Shown here: positions 45,742 through 54,487 of the stretch, piece after piece
Layout: every line of letters begins with the position of its first letter
How positions within the stretch are numbered: the first letter of the stretch is position 1
Origin: Paenibacillus tianmuensis
Lineage (GTDB): Bacteria; Bacillota; Bacilli; Paenibacillales; NBRC-103111
Assembly: GCF_900100345.1 (NCBI RefSeq)
Contig: NZ_FMTT01000004.1
Location: 124,001-188,000 of the forward strand
Direction: 5' to 3'
Length of the DNA: 64,000 bases
Program-made: the position numbers and the translations under genes
The notes under the pieces: model-generated
Databases searched by the model: none
The model's input: the letters and a program-made list of their open reading frames with translations, nothing else
Told to the model about the DNA's origin: nothing

Positions 45742-45783
45742 TTTGTAATGACAAATGCAAATTAATAATATTTGTAATAACAA
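45742..45783. promoter_or_regulatory. Paired operators upstream of the kinase/GH4 operon
   Basis: TTTGTAATGACAA (45742-45754) and TTTGTAATAACAA (45771-45783) are near-identical and each is an inverted repeat of the form TTGTNNNNACAA. They lie just downstream of a TTGACG/TAAATT-like promoter (about 45715-45743). The divergent UTRA-GntR regulator is the likely binder. Confidence 0.6.
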
Positions 45784-45818
45784 GTGCTTCTTAGGAGAAG
45801 GAAGGAGTCGGCATCAGC

Positions 45819-46802
45819 ATGAGCTATATCATCGGCGTAGACGGCGGCGGAACCAAGACGTATGCAGTTGTTATCGACGAGCATGGAAACAAGCGGGGAA
45901 GCGGCATTGCCGGATGCGGCAATCATCAGATTGTCGGCATCGATAAGGCGCTGGGGCATATCCGGCAATCCGTAGAACAAGCGATTCAGGAGGCCGGCCT
46001 GGCTCATGACGATATCGCCTTCGTCCAGTACGGCCTTGCGGGTGCGGACCGGGAGCACGATTTCTCGATTCTTCGCCCCGCGCTGGCGACGCTGCCTTTT
46101 GCGAATTGGGACGTCGTCTGCGATACGATGGAAGGCCTTCGTATCGGCTGTCCGGACAATGCGGGCGTCGTGCTCGTCTGCGGCAGCGGCACGAATGCGG
46201 CGGGACGCAACGAGGAAGGCCGCACGATTCAAACCGGAGGCCTTGGAACGCTGTACGGCGACGCCGCAGGCAGCCACTACATGGCGACGCGGACATTCCA
46301 AGCGGCGGTTCGCTCATGGGAGTACCGGGACATTCCGTCCGTTCTGCAGCACAAAGTGCCTCGTTATTTCGGTTTCGACACCGTCGAGCAGATGGTGAAC
46401 GATTTTCTGGACCGGGACATTTATTCGCTGCGGGAGGGCAATCTCACGATCGTACTGCACGAGGCGGCTGACGAAGGCGACGCTCTGGCGATCCGCCTCC
46501 TGCAGGACACCGGCCGGGAACTCGGCATCGCGGCGTGCTCGGTCATCCGCCGGCTGGGCGGCTTCCGGAAGGAGACGATTCCGATCGTGCTGGTCGGCAG
46601 CGTCGTGCAGAAAGGCCGCAATCCGCATTTGCTCGCCGCCTTGGAGGAGACGGTCCGGCAGGAGCACGGCTCCATCGAACTGATCATTCCGGAGATGGCT
46701 CCGGTTTACGGCGCCGTACTGCTCGGCATGGACCATCTGGGTCTGGCGGCAGGCGAAGCTATGCATTCCAAATTTGCAGCTTACGGAGGGTATGAAGCAT
46801 GA
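45819..46802 (+). CDS. BadF/BcrA-type sugar kinase (GlcNAc/MurNAc kinase-like)
   Basis: A 327-residue ATPase of the BadF/BadG/BcrA/BcrD family. It has the phosphate-1 motif GVDGGGTKTYAVVID, LAGADREHD, and adenosine-region text LVCGSGTNAAGRNEEG and GGLGTLYGDAAGSHY. This family includes N-acetylglucosamine kinases and the clostridial MurNAc/GlcNAc kinase MurK. It overlaps the GH4 gene as ATGA. Together with GH4 it suggests that an imported glycoside is first phosphorylated, then split. The true substrate could be GlcNAc, MurNAc, chitobiose or cellobiose. Confidence 0.85.
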   Translation: MSYIIGVDGGGTKTYAVVIDEHGNKRGSGIAGCGNHQIVGIDKALGHIRQSVEQAIQEAGLAHDDIAFVQYGLAGADREHDFSILRPALATLPFANWDVVCDTMEGLRIGCPDNAGVVLVCGSGTNAAGRNEEGRTIQTGGLGTLYGDAAGSHYMATRTFQAAVRSWEYRDIPSVLQHKVPRYFGFDTVEQMVNDFLDRDIYSLREGNLTIVLHEAADEGDALAIRLLQDTGRELGIAACSVIRRLGGFRKETIPIVLVGSVVQKGRNPHLLAALEETVRQEHGSIELIIPEMAPVYGAVLLGMDHLGLAAGEAMHSKFAAYGGYEA

Positions 46803-48121
46803 AAAAGGAATCGTTAAAAGTAGCCGTTATCGGTGGCGGCTCTTCCTACACGCCAGAATTGATCGAAGGCTTCATCAAACGGTATCCCGAGCTTCCCGTG
46901 AAAGATTTGTACCTGGTCGATATCGAAGCCGGCAAGGAAAAGCTCGAAATCGTCGGCAATCTGGCCAAGCGCATGCTGGAAAAAGCGAACGTCCCGATCA
47001 ATCTCCACTTGACGCTGGACCGCCGGGAGGCGATCCGGGATGCCGACTTCGTCACGACGCAGCTCCGCGTCGGCCAGCTCGCGGCACGCGCCCGGGACGA
47101 GCGCATTCCGCTGCGCTACAATCTGATTGGGCAGGAAACAACCGGCGCGGGAGGCTTCGCCAAGGCGCTTCGTACGATTCCGGTCATTCTGGATATTTGC
47201 AAGGACATGGAAGAGCTTGCGCCCAATGCTTGGCTGCTCAACTTTACGAATCCGGCAGGGATCGTGACGGAAGCTGTACTGAAGCATTCCAGCATCCAGA
47301 CGATGGGGCTCTGCAATTTGCCGATCGGTACCCGGATACAGATCGCCAAGGCGCTGAATGTCGACGTCTCCCAAGTGGACATTGAGATGATCGGCATCAA
47401 CCATCTGAACTGGACGACTCGCATGATCGTGGACGGCGTCGACGTGACCCAGCAGGTGCTGTTCCAAGCAGCAAGCGGACAAAGCGGGTTTACGATGAAG
47501 AACATCCCGGATTTCGGCTGGGATCTCGAATTTTTGAAATCTCTCGGCTCGCTTCCGTGCGCTTACCACCGTTATTATTATTTGCGCGACGAGATGCTGA
47601 AAGAGCAGCTCCATGCGGCGGAAACGACAGGCACACGGGCAGAAGCCGTGAAGAAGGTCGAAGACGAGCTGTTCGAGATGTACAAAGACCCGAACCTGAA
47701 CGTCAAGCCTCCGCAGCTCGAAAAACGCGGCGGTGCCTACTATTCCGAAGCGGCACTGAATTTAGTCTCTTCCATTTACAATAACAAAAAGGACATCCAA
47801 ACCGTCAACGTGCGCAACAACGGCATCATCGGCTGCCTGCCGGACGACGTCTCGGTAGAAGTGAACTGCGTGATCGACGCGAACGGCGCCCACCCGGTGC
47901 AGTTGACCACGCCGATCGACGCCAAAATCCGCGGGCTGCTGCAAGCGGTAAAAGCTTACGAGGAGCTGACGGTCGAAGCTGCCGTCACCGGGGATTACGG
48001 GACCGCGCTTCAAGCGCTGACCCTTCATCCGCTCGTCGGCTCCGCTTCGCTGGCCAAGTCGGTGCTGGACGATATTTTGCGGGAAAACCAAGCGGAGCTG
48101 CCTGTTTATTGGCAACGTTAA
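46799..48121 (+). CDS. GH4 family 6-phospho-beta-glucosidase
   Basis: A 440-residue family 4 glycoside hydrolase. It needs NAD+ and a divalent metal. Visible are the nucleotide loop VIGGGSSYTPELIEG, NFTNPAGIVTEAV, the metal-binding Cys in MGLCNLPIG and the metal-binding His in IGINHLNWTTR. It hydrolyses 6-phospho-beta-glucosides by an oxidation/elimination route; the relative ChbF acts on chitobiose-6-phosphate. It is translationally coupled to the kinase gene. No PTS transporter is adjacent. Confidence 0.92.
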   Translation: MKKESLKVAVIGGGSSYTPELIEGFIKRYPELPVKDLYLVDIEAGKEKLEIVGNLAKRMLEKANVPINLHLTLDRREAIRDADFVTTQLRVGQLAARARDERIPLRYNLIGQETTGAGGFAKALRTIPVILDICKDMEELAPNAWLLNFTNPAGIVTEAVLKHSSIQTMGLCNLPIGTRIQIAKALNVDVSQVDIEMIGINHLNWTTRMIVDGVDVTQQVLFQAASGQSGFTMKNIPDFGWDLEFLKSLGSLPCAYHRYYYLRDEMLKEQLHAAETTGTRAEAVKKVEDELFEMYKDPNLNVKPPQLEKRGGAYYSEAALNLVSSIYNNKKDIQTVNVRNNGIIGCLPDDVSVEVNCVIDANGAHPVQLTTPIDAKIRGLLQAVKAYEELTVEAAVTGDYGTALQALTLHPLVGSASLAKSVLDDILRENQAELPVYWQR

Positions 48122-48135
48122 CGGTCCTATAAGAC

Positions 48136-48177
48136 AAGATCCCGCCTGTTCCTTTCGGAACCTGGCGGGATCTTTAT
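48136..48177 (+). terminator. Terminator of the kinase/GH4 operon
   Basis: AAGATCCCGCC pairs with GGCGGGATCTT around a short loop containing GTTCC/GGAAC and is followed by a T-rich tail. Confidence 0.9.
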
Positions 48178-48194
48178 TTTTGTGCTCGGGCGGG

Positions 48195-48338
48195 TTAAAC
48201 TCCCTTTCGTATCAGGTGCTGCAGATCCGACCAGCGAATCGGACGGATGCCTTCAGAAGCGATCACCTGACGAATGGCTGGATCGCGGAACAGCTCGAAC
48301 TCCATACCCCTTTTCTCCCAATAGGAATGAATGGCCAT
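48195..48338 (-). CDS. Possible small protein, 47 residues
   Basis: The frame from the ATG at 48338 to the TAA at 48195 reads MAIHSYWEKRGMEFELFRDP and continues AIRQVIASEGIRPIRWSDLQ HLIRKGV. The composition is protein-like. The frame extends a further 18 codons upstream without a start, so this may instead be the tail of a lost gene. The ribosome site is weak. No family is known. The rest of 48339-48460 shows nothing. Confidence 0.35.
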   Translation of the reverse strand: MAIHSYWEKRGMEFELFRDPAIRQVIASEGIRPIRWSDLQHLIRKGV

Positions 48339-48460
48339 ACTCTTACCAGCTTCTTTTCGAAGCCTTTTCGAGGAAGAACCATTCGTGTCTTAGAGGAAGC
48401 TTTTCTTGAAATGATAGAATGGTTCAGCTCCGCTGAAAATTTTTACATTCTATCATTATA

Positions 48461-48492
48461 AAAAGCAGGCTCTCGCTGAGAGAACCTGCTTC
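48461..48492 (-). terminator. Terminator of the TetR/HlyD/ABC-2/secreted-protein cluster
   Basis: AAGCAGGCTCTC pairs with GAGAACCTGCTT (one mismatch); TTTTTA follows on the minus strand. It lies 26 bases past the secreted-protein stop. Confidence 0.85.
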
Positions 48493-48517
48493 TTCGGGTA
48501 TGCCGTTAAAAAATCGC

Positions 48518-50350
48518 CTATTGCTTCAGTACGCCGACAAGCCGCTTCGCTTCACCCGTCGGGGTCGCTATCACTTCGTATATATTAATGTCCAGCGGAT
48601 ACTCGTGCTCTTCGGTGCGCAGGGCGTCGAACTGAATAAACTGTACGCCGCTGATCAACCGGTTCACGCCGCTGAACGGCAGCGACTTGGTCGACAATAT
48701 TTTGCCCGTCTTATCTACGAGCTCCAACTGCATTTTGGACGAATTCGGATCGACGACGACATGCTCGTGGCGGGTAATGTCCATATCAAGCTTCATCCGA
48801 TACGTATAGCTGATTGGCGTGTTCGGAGAGAGCGCCGAAGGTACGATATACCGCGCGTTCAGCGTCCAGTCATTGAGCTTGACGTTGAACGGATAGAACG
48901 ACATATTTTTCAGGTCCAGCTTCGTTTCCTGCATGGCCACACGGTACGCTCCGATCGCCGTCGAGGCCGGCGCTGCCGTCTTCGCATCCGTGAACTTCAG
49001 AACGTATTGCTCATCCTCGTTCTCGGTCGGCATGTTGAACGCATAGCTGACAGCATAGCTCGTTTGCGGCATAATCTCCGCTATCGTCCCCGCTTGACGA
49101 TTGCCGGAATACGTCATGCCCTGCGCCGTAATCAGTTTCGTTTGGAATGTCGGCACCAGAACTGGCAGGTCACTGTTGTTCTTGAGCAGCAGCTTCGCAA
49201 TCACGGTCTGATAGCCTTCGCCATCATTCTCATGACGATGGAACTCGACCATCGACACCGACAGGCGCGGATCGATCGTATCGGACAAGCTGTCAAATGC
49301 GAAAGGCTGGCCCGGTTCGTAAGGCTTGGCCGCATTGAATTCCGTCGTGCTGCTCGTGACCGGCAGCGCCACCCGATAACGACCCACGCTGTAGGAAACC
49401 TGGCTGGGCTGGCCTTTGGGATCGAGCTGGCGGAACGTTTCCGGAGTCAGCACGTTGAAACTCGTGAGCACGGTATCCTTATCGGTCGGGATGGCGAAAT
49501 GGATGTACCGCTGCTCCTTTGGCTCGAGCACCAACGGCGACGCCTCGACCCGTTTTCCCGGGAAGACAGTTTTATCGGTGCTGCCGTTCCCGTTCGACTT
49601 GCCGTCCAGCGTAATATCCGGGACGGCCTCCTTGGTCGCGGACGGATTCTCCACGCGCATCTTTACGGTCGTGACCGGGCCTTGCGGCGTGTTATCCCGG
49701 TTCACCGAAACCGGCGTATAGACAAGCGGCGATTCCAGCGCCGGACTTAGCGTAAAGGAGCGCTCCCACGACAGCACCGAGGAAGAAGCATTCGCGAAGC
49801 CGGACAGCGGCCCGGTCCATTCTTGTCCTTTCACGGGCACCGCGAGCCGCACGGTTTCCTTCTTCGGATACGAGTACCAGTCGACGGCATACCAGACAAG
49901 CTCGGCAAGCTCCGCAGGACTCCGGCGGTCCACCTTGACGAAGAAGTTCAATTCCTCGGTCGTACCCGGACGAATGGCATGGGCGTTAAACACGCTCGCT
50001 TGCATCGGATATTCGTACCCGTCGGCGGTTTTGACCCGCAGCTCCAGATCCGGAATTTTCGCCACCTTGGCGTCCGAGCTCCGAACCCGCACAACCGCAG
50101 CGATGCGTGTGCCTTCGCTGGTCGTCTCGTTCAGCAAGCTCTTGATTTCGACCTGCAGCTTATCCGCTAGCGTATAGCTTTGCAACTGTGGCGTTCCAGT
50201 AATCGTGCCGGAAGCCGTCTTCGACGCGTCGGCCGCTGCCGCAGCTTCCGAAGCCGCCATGGCAGGCGAAATGGACGCCGTACCGAGCAGGGAAGCCGTC
50301 AGAACGACGGAAAGCGCCGTTTTTTTCCATTGTTGGTTCGAATTCATCAT
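48518..50350 (-). CDS. Large secreted protein of unknown function in export operon
   Basis: A 610-residue protein with a clear signal peptide (LSVVLTASLLGTASISPAMAA, cut near residue 32) and no other membrane segment. The mature part is rich in beta-strand-like text and repeats phrases such as VKMRVENPSATKEAVPDITL and IAKLLLKNNSDLPVLVPTFQ, which suggest several Ig-like or CARDB-like beta-sandwich domains. It overlaps the permease gene as ATGA, so its synthesis is coupled to that transporter. No known family name can be given. Confidence 0.72.
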   Translation of the reverse strand: MMNSNQQWKKTALSVVLTASLLGTASISPAMAASEAAAAADASKTASGTITGTPQLQSYTLADKLQVEIKSLLNETTSEGTRIAAVVRVRSSDAKVAKIPDLELRVKTADGYEYPMQASVFNAHAIRPGTTEELNFFVKVDRRSPAELAELVWYAVDWYSYPKKETVRLAVPVKGQEWTGPLSGFANASSSVLSWERSFTLSPALESPLVYTPVSVNRDNTPQGPVTTVKMRVENPSATKEAVPDITLDGKSNGNGSTDKTVFPGKRVEASPLVLEPKEQRYIHFAIPTDKDTVLTSFNVLTPETFRQLDPKGQPSQVSYSVGRYRVALPVTSSTTEFNAAKPYEPGQPFAFDSLSDTIDPRLSVSMVEFHRHENDGEGYQTVIAKLLLKNNSDLPVLVPTFQTKLITAQGMTYSGNRQAGTIAEIMPQTSYAVSYAFNMPTENEDEQYVLKFTDAKTAAPASTAIGAYRVAMQETKLDLKNMSFYPFNVKLNDWTLNARYIVPSALSPNTPISYTYRMKLDMDITRHEHVVVDPNSSKMQLELVDKTGKILSTKSLPFSGVNRLISGVQFIQFDALRTEEHEYPLDINIYEVIATPTGEAKRLVGVLKQ

Positions 50351-51501
50351 GCTGCAACCTCTCCCACCGTTGATTTTACTTTAACCCGGCGCGACTCCCA
50401 CATCGTCAGCAAACCGACGGCAAGCGACATCACGCCGATCATCACGACAAATACACCGAGTTCCCTTGCGAAATATTCGAGCGAGCCGCCACGATAGCCG
50501 ATGCCCCGAATGAATTTGAACAGCCAGGTCAGCGGCAGCATATTGCTGACCGCTTGAATCGGCCCGGGGAATATAATCGTGGTCACCTGTACGCCGGACA
50601 GCATGAAGGACGGGTACACAATCGCATAGGTGCGAAGCGCCACCTTCGATGGGTCCGCCGCCGTCCAGCCGACGACCATACCCATTAATGTGACCGTCAA
50701 GGTGTAAAGCAGCAGCGGAACCACAAATTCCAGCGGGTTCCCGACAAATCTAAGCCCGCCAAGCTGCTTCAAAAGTCCGAAGGCCAGCATCAAGCTGATG
50801 CAGGAGATCACCGCATACGGCAGCACGCGCGACCAGAGCCCGATCGGCGAACGAAGCGCCTCCTCCAGCCGGCCCTCTACCCGCAGACGAGGGACGATGG
50901 ATGCGGCGGCGATGGCGGTAATCCCTAGAGCCACCACATTGACGAAGCCGATGACCATGAAGCCTATAAAATCGGAGGTCGGGTTAAACAACAGCCGCTG
51001 CTGCAGCGAGATCGGGGAGGCAATTCCCATCGCCGCATCGTCGCCGAGTCCCATCACCTTCAGCTTGCCTACGGACAGCGTCGTGTTCTCGATCGTAATC
51101 AGCTCCTGCATACCGGAACGTATGTTCCCAATAGCCGACGGCATCGAGTTGTCGATGAGCAGGCCTATATTAATTTGCTTCCCTTGGAAACGATACTGTT
51201 CCATCCCCCGCGGCAAATACATGATGACCATATATTTTTCATTGGCCATCAGCTTTTCCGGCGGGATCGCCTCGTGGAACACGTCCACGACGTTCAAGTA
51301 TTGGGATGCGTTCACCTTGTCGATAAACTGCTGGCTGTACAAGCTGTTGTCTTCATCGATGACCACCATCGGCGCTTCGTTGATTTGACCGTTCTTGAAC
51401 ATGTAACCGAACAGTGCGGCCACGATAAGCGGAGCGATCAGAATCGCCAGGACGAATTTGCCGGATAGCGCGTATTTCCATTCATCGAGCTGGGATTTCA
51501 T
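50347..51501 (-). CDS. ABC-2 type transporter permease (YhhJ-like)
   Basis: A 384-residue membrane protein. One N-terminal segment (VLAILIAPLIVAALFGYMF) is followed by an extracellular domain of about 130 residues (PMVVIDEDNSLYSQQFIDKV) and five C-terminal segments, the layout of ABC-2 export permeases. The ATG at 51501 is preferred for its spacing to GGAGG. It overlaps the HlyD gene by 20 bases. No ATPase gene lies in the operon, although ABC-2 permeases need one. Confidence 0.87.
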   Translation of the reverse strand: MKSQLDEWKYALSGKFVLAILIAPLIVAALFGYMFKNGQINEAPMVVIDEDNSLYSQQFIDKVNASQYLNVVDVFHEAIPPEKLMANEKYMVIMYLPRGMEQYRFQGKQINIGLLIDNSMPSAIGNIRSGMQELITIENTTLSVGKLKVMGLGDDAAMGIASPISLQQRLLFNPTSDFIGFMVIGFVNVVALGITAIAAASIVPRLRVEGRLEEALRSPIGLWSRVLPYAVISCISLMLAFGLLKQLGGLRFVGNPLEFVVPLLLYTLTVTLMGMVVGWTAADPSKVALRTYAIVYPSFMLSGVQVTTIIFPGPIQAVSNMLPLTWLFKFIRGIGYRGGSLEYFARELGVFVVMIGVMSLAVGLLTMWESRRVKVKSTVGEVAA

Positions 51502-52687
51502 CGACATGCACCTCCGCTGTCATGCCTGGCAGCAGCTTGTCGGTCCGCTCTACGTAGACACGCACTTGGAACGAATTCAAATCCGCGGTGCCTTTCTCCC
51601 GGCTCATGCGAAGCGCGGCGAATTGTGGCGCGGCCGTGACGAACTGTACCTTGCCCTCCACTTTGTCCGGCAGTGCGGCAAAATGCGTAGGTACAGCGGA
51701 ACCGGCCTGGAACTTTCCAACTTGTCGCTCGTCTACATATAAGTCGTAATAAAGCTTGCCTGTTTCCAATACGACGACCGGCATCCCGGAGCCAACATTC
51801 TCGCCCGCCTTCGGAATAATTCTGACCACCTTGCCGTCAGCCGGAGCGCGCAGCGTGAAGCGGCCCTTCTGCACATTCAGCGATTCCATCAAAATATGAA
51901 GCTGCTCCAACTGCTTGTTCAGCGCCTCGATGCCGATTTGCTGATTCGAGATATCGCCTTCGGCGAGCTGCTGCTGCTCGACGACCGCCTTCGCGCGGTC
52001 CGCTTGCAGCTCCGCCAGCTTGCGTTCTTTATCCGTAGCGCCGGACAGCATTTTATCCAAAACGGTCTGCTGCTGGTTTCTCGCATTCTCCAGCGTCATC
52101 ACCTGGCTGCGCGCCTTCTCGACCGCATCACGGTGATCCTTGTACGAATACGGATTATTATCGTACGTCTCCTCCGTGTTCAGCAGTTGGTTGTACAGCT
52201 TGAGCGCATGCGTGTACGATTCCTCCGAGGCCGCGACGGCAAGCTTCTGCCGTTCGATATCTTCGCTTCTCGCTCCGTCCGCCACCTGCGCCACCTGCGT
52301 CTCCGCCTGCGACAAGCCGACCTGCGCCAGCCTCACCGCATTATCCAGCTTGCTTTTGGCGACTTGGATGCCGTCTTCCGCTTGCTTGATCTTTAAGGTC
52401 GTAACCTCCACATCGGCCTGCGCCTTGCGGAGCTGAAGGTCGATATCCGTCGGATCAAGCGTCATCAATACGTCCCCCTTGCGTACCGTCTGCTCCTCTT
52501 TGATCGAAAGCTCGATGATTTTGCCGGCGACGCCTTGAAAGGATACATTCACCTGCTCTGCCGTCAGAATGCTTCCTTTGTTGGAAGAGGCCAGCGTTAC
52601 CGCATCCTTGCCCTGTGCCGCCAGCATCCAGCCTCCCCCGCCGAGCGCAAAAGCCAATACGACGATTGCCGCCACTTGTTTCTTCAT
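51482..52687 (-). CDS. HlyD-family efflux adaptor
   Basis: A 401-residue adaptor: one N-terminal membrane anchor (VAAIVVLAFALGGGGWMLA), a lipoyl-like half (GKIIELSIKEEQTVRKGDVL), a long coiled coil (about residues 75-270) and the closing lipoyl/beta-barrel part (FTLRAPADGKVVRIIPKAGE). In Gram-positives such proteins bridge an exporter to the cell wall. It is read with the ABC-2 permease. Confidence 0.9.
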   Translation of the reverse strand: MKKQVAAIVVLAFALGGGGWMLAAQGKDAVTLASSNKGSILTAEQVNVSFQGVAGKIIELSIKEEQTVRKGDVLMTLDPTDIDLQLRKAQADVEVTTLKIKQAEDGIQVAKSKLDNAVRLAQVGLSQAETQVAQVADGARSEDIERQKLAVAASEESYTHALKLYNQLLNTEETYDNNPYSYKDHRDAVEKARSQVMTLENARNQQQTVLDKMLSGATDKERKLAELQADRAKAVVEQQQLAEGDISNQQIGIEALNKQLEQLHILMESLNVQKGRFTLRAPADGKVVRIIPKAGENVGSGMPVVVLETGKLYYDLYVDERQVGKFQAGSAVPTHFAALPDKVEGKVQFVTAAPQFAALRMSREKGTADLNSFQVRVYVERTDKLLPGMTAEVHVDEIPAR

Positions 52688-52730
52688 TTCCTCCGTTCCC
52701 CTCTCCTGATGCTTCTTTTCTCTATATGGT

Positions 52731-53345
52731 CTATAGCGGGCTCTTGATTCCGTTAAGAATGAATTTGGTCGTCAGCTCCGCAACCGATGCTTCGGTCTCG
52801 GCCGCCTTAGGCTGGGCGGATTCGTTCTCGTCCCGGAATACGGGGTCCAGAAACGGGCTGCTGCGCGAAAACACAAGCGTACCTACGATAAAATGCACCG
52901 TATGGCGGGTCGAATCGAACTCGAACTGCCCCTTGGCTTTGCCCGCCTCAAGAATGAGCCGCAGCTGCCGCCAAAGCACGTGGATAATCGACTGCAGCTT
53001 CTCCAGCCGGGGACTCTCCATCATGACCTCCTGCTGAAGTATATTAATGAGCTCGGGCTCCGCCAAGCGGAAGAGCGTAAACTCCCGGATAAACGATTGC
53101 AGATCGTGTACAGGATCGTTCAGTTCGTACTCCGTCACCAGGAACGCCGGGGCGAACGTTTCGAACAGCGCATAAAACACGTTCTCCTTGCCGCCGAAAT
53201 GATAAGACACCAGAGCGAGCGCCACTCCCGCTTCATCGCAAATTTGCCGCACAGTCGTGCCTTCAAAGCCTTTTTTCGCGAACAGCTTCTTGGCGGCGTT
53301 CAATATTTTCAGCTTAACGTCTTTTCCCTGCGCTTCTGGTTTCAT
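52731..53345 (-). CDS. TetR-family transcriptional regulator
   Basis: A 204-residue regulator with an N-terminal TetR helix-turn-helix (KKLFAKKGFEGTTVRQICDE, AGVALALVSYHFGGK) and a C-terminal ligand domain of the CecR/YbiH type. The ATG at 53345 follows GGGAGG. It lies 43 bases upstream of the HlyD gene on the same strand and very probably represses the whole operon. Confidence 0.9.
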   Translation of the reverse strand: MKPEAQGKDVKLKILNAAKKLFAKKGFEGTTVRQICDEAGVALALVSYHFGGKENVFYALFETFAPAFLVTEYELNDPVHDLQSFIREFTLFRLAEPELINILQQEVMMESPRLEKLQSIIHVLWRQLRLILEAGKAKGQFEFDSTRHTVHFIVGTLVFSRSSPFLDPVFRDENESAQPKAAETEASVAELTTKFILNGIKSPL

Positions 53346-53376
53346 GAAAACCTCCCTTTCAGTTTGAACACATGTT

Positions 53377-53405
53377 TTGAACGAACGTTTTGAACAATCG
53401 TTCAA
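53377..53405. promoter_or_regulatory. Candidate TetR operator
   Basis: TTGAACGA and TCGTTCAA form a perfect 8-bp inverted repeat with a 13-base spacer that itself contains TTGAAC. It lies just upstream of the TetR gene, a usual place for autoregulation. Confidence 0.6.
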
Positions 53406-53593
53406 GTTATCTCTGAGTGGTATTTTATACTGGATAATCTAACCTGTCAATAGAAAACTAACCATTTTTTTTGCCAGCTGACACGCTTCTATTATTAAGA
53501 GAAATGCCGTACGCTGCTCCATTCGGGCGAGAGACCCACCGGCTTGTCCGACTCGCTGCTTGCCTAAGCGGGAGAATTTCGGATGAACGCAAA
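53406..53593. other. Gap between TetR control region and second sugar ABC operon
   Basis: Nothing gene-like is seen. The 5' part is AT-rich and probably carries the TetR-operon promoter. Confidence 0.3.
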
Positions 53594-53623
53594 GAAGCCC
53601 GGGCCGAATGCGGCCGGAGCTTC
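53594..53623 (-). terminator. Terminator-like hairpin after the second sugar ABC operon
   Basis: GAAGCCCGGGCCG pairs with CGGCCGGAGCTTC (two mismatches), loop AATG; TTTG follows on the minus strand. Confidence 0.5.
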
Positions 53624-53658
53624 GAAGCTGACGCAGCGAAAGCAGGCAGAAGGGGCGA

Positions 53659-54486
53659 TTACCCCTTTACGCTGCCCGCCGTGACGCCCTCGATAATCTG
53701 CCTTTGCAAAAAGATGAAGATGATAATGATCGGGATGACGCTGATACTGATCGAAGCGCACAGGGCGCCATAGTTCATGTTGAATTTGTCCGCAAACCCG
53801 ACGACCGCCACAGGCAGCGTCCGGAGCGTCTGTGTAGATAGAAAAAGGTTGGCCATGACATATTCGTTCCAATGGCCGAGGAAGTTAATGATAAACACCG
53901 TAACGAGCGTCGGCAGCGACAGAGGGAATATAACCCGGAACAGCAAGCCATAAGCGGACAGCCCATCCATGACGCCGGCCTCTTCAAGCTCAGTAGGAAT
54001 CGCCTTCATGAAAGCGGCCACGACAAAGACGGTTAACGGAATCCCAAACGCCATATACGGTATAATGAGCGCCAGCGGAGTGTTGTACAGCCCCATGTCC
54101 TTCACCATAATATACAGCGGAATAAGCAGCGAAGCGGGAGGAATGAGCAGCGAGAGCAGCAGCAGCCCGTACACCAGCTTGCTGAGCGACGGGAACCGCA
54201 TTCTCGTAACCGCAAAAGCGATCCCCATGGCGAGCAACAAGGACCCGACCGTAGCGATGGTAGCGATATAAAGGCTGTTAAAAAAATACGTGCCAAGGTG
54301 TGAATTTGTCAGCGCGCTCTCATAGTGCGAAAAGGAAAACTCCGAAGGCAGTCCCCATGGATTCGTGATAATCTCGTTATTTTTCTTTAAAGACGAGATC
54401 ACAATGAAGTAGATGGGATAGACGATGATCAGCACGTACGGAATCAGGACGAGATGAGGAATACTTTTGACCAACGCTTTACTCAT
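53659..54486 (-). CDS. Sugar ABC transporter permease (MalG type)
   Basis: A 275-residue permease with six membrane segments and the EAA loop ELEEAGVMDGLSAYGLLFRV. It is the last gene of a three-gene importer operon, two bases after the partner permease. No ATPase or catabolic enzyme is encoded with it. Confidence 0.92.
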   Translation of the reverse strand: MSKALVKSIPHLVLIPYVLIIVYPIYFIVISSLKKNNEIITNPWGLPSEFSFSHYESALTNSHLGTYFFNSLYIATIATVGSLLLAMGIAFAVTRMRFPSLSKLVYGLLLLSLLIPPASLLIPLYIMVKDMGLYNTPLALIIPYMAFGIPLTVFVVAAFMKAIPTELEEAGVMDGLSAYGLLFRVIFPLSLPTLVTVFIINFLGHWNEYVMANLFLSTQTLRTLPVAVVGFADKFNMNYGALCASISISVIPIIIIFIFLQRQIIEGVTAGSVKG

Positions 54487-54487
54487 G

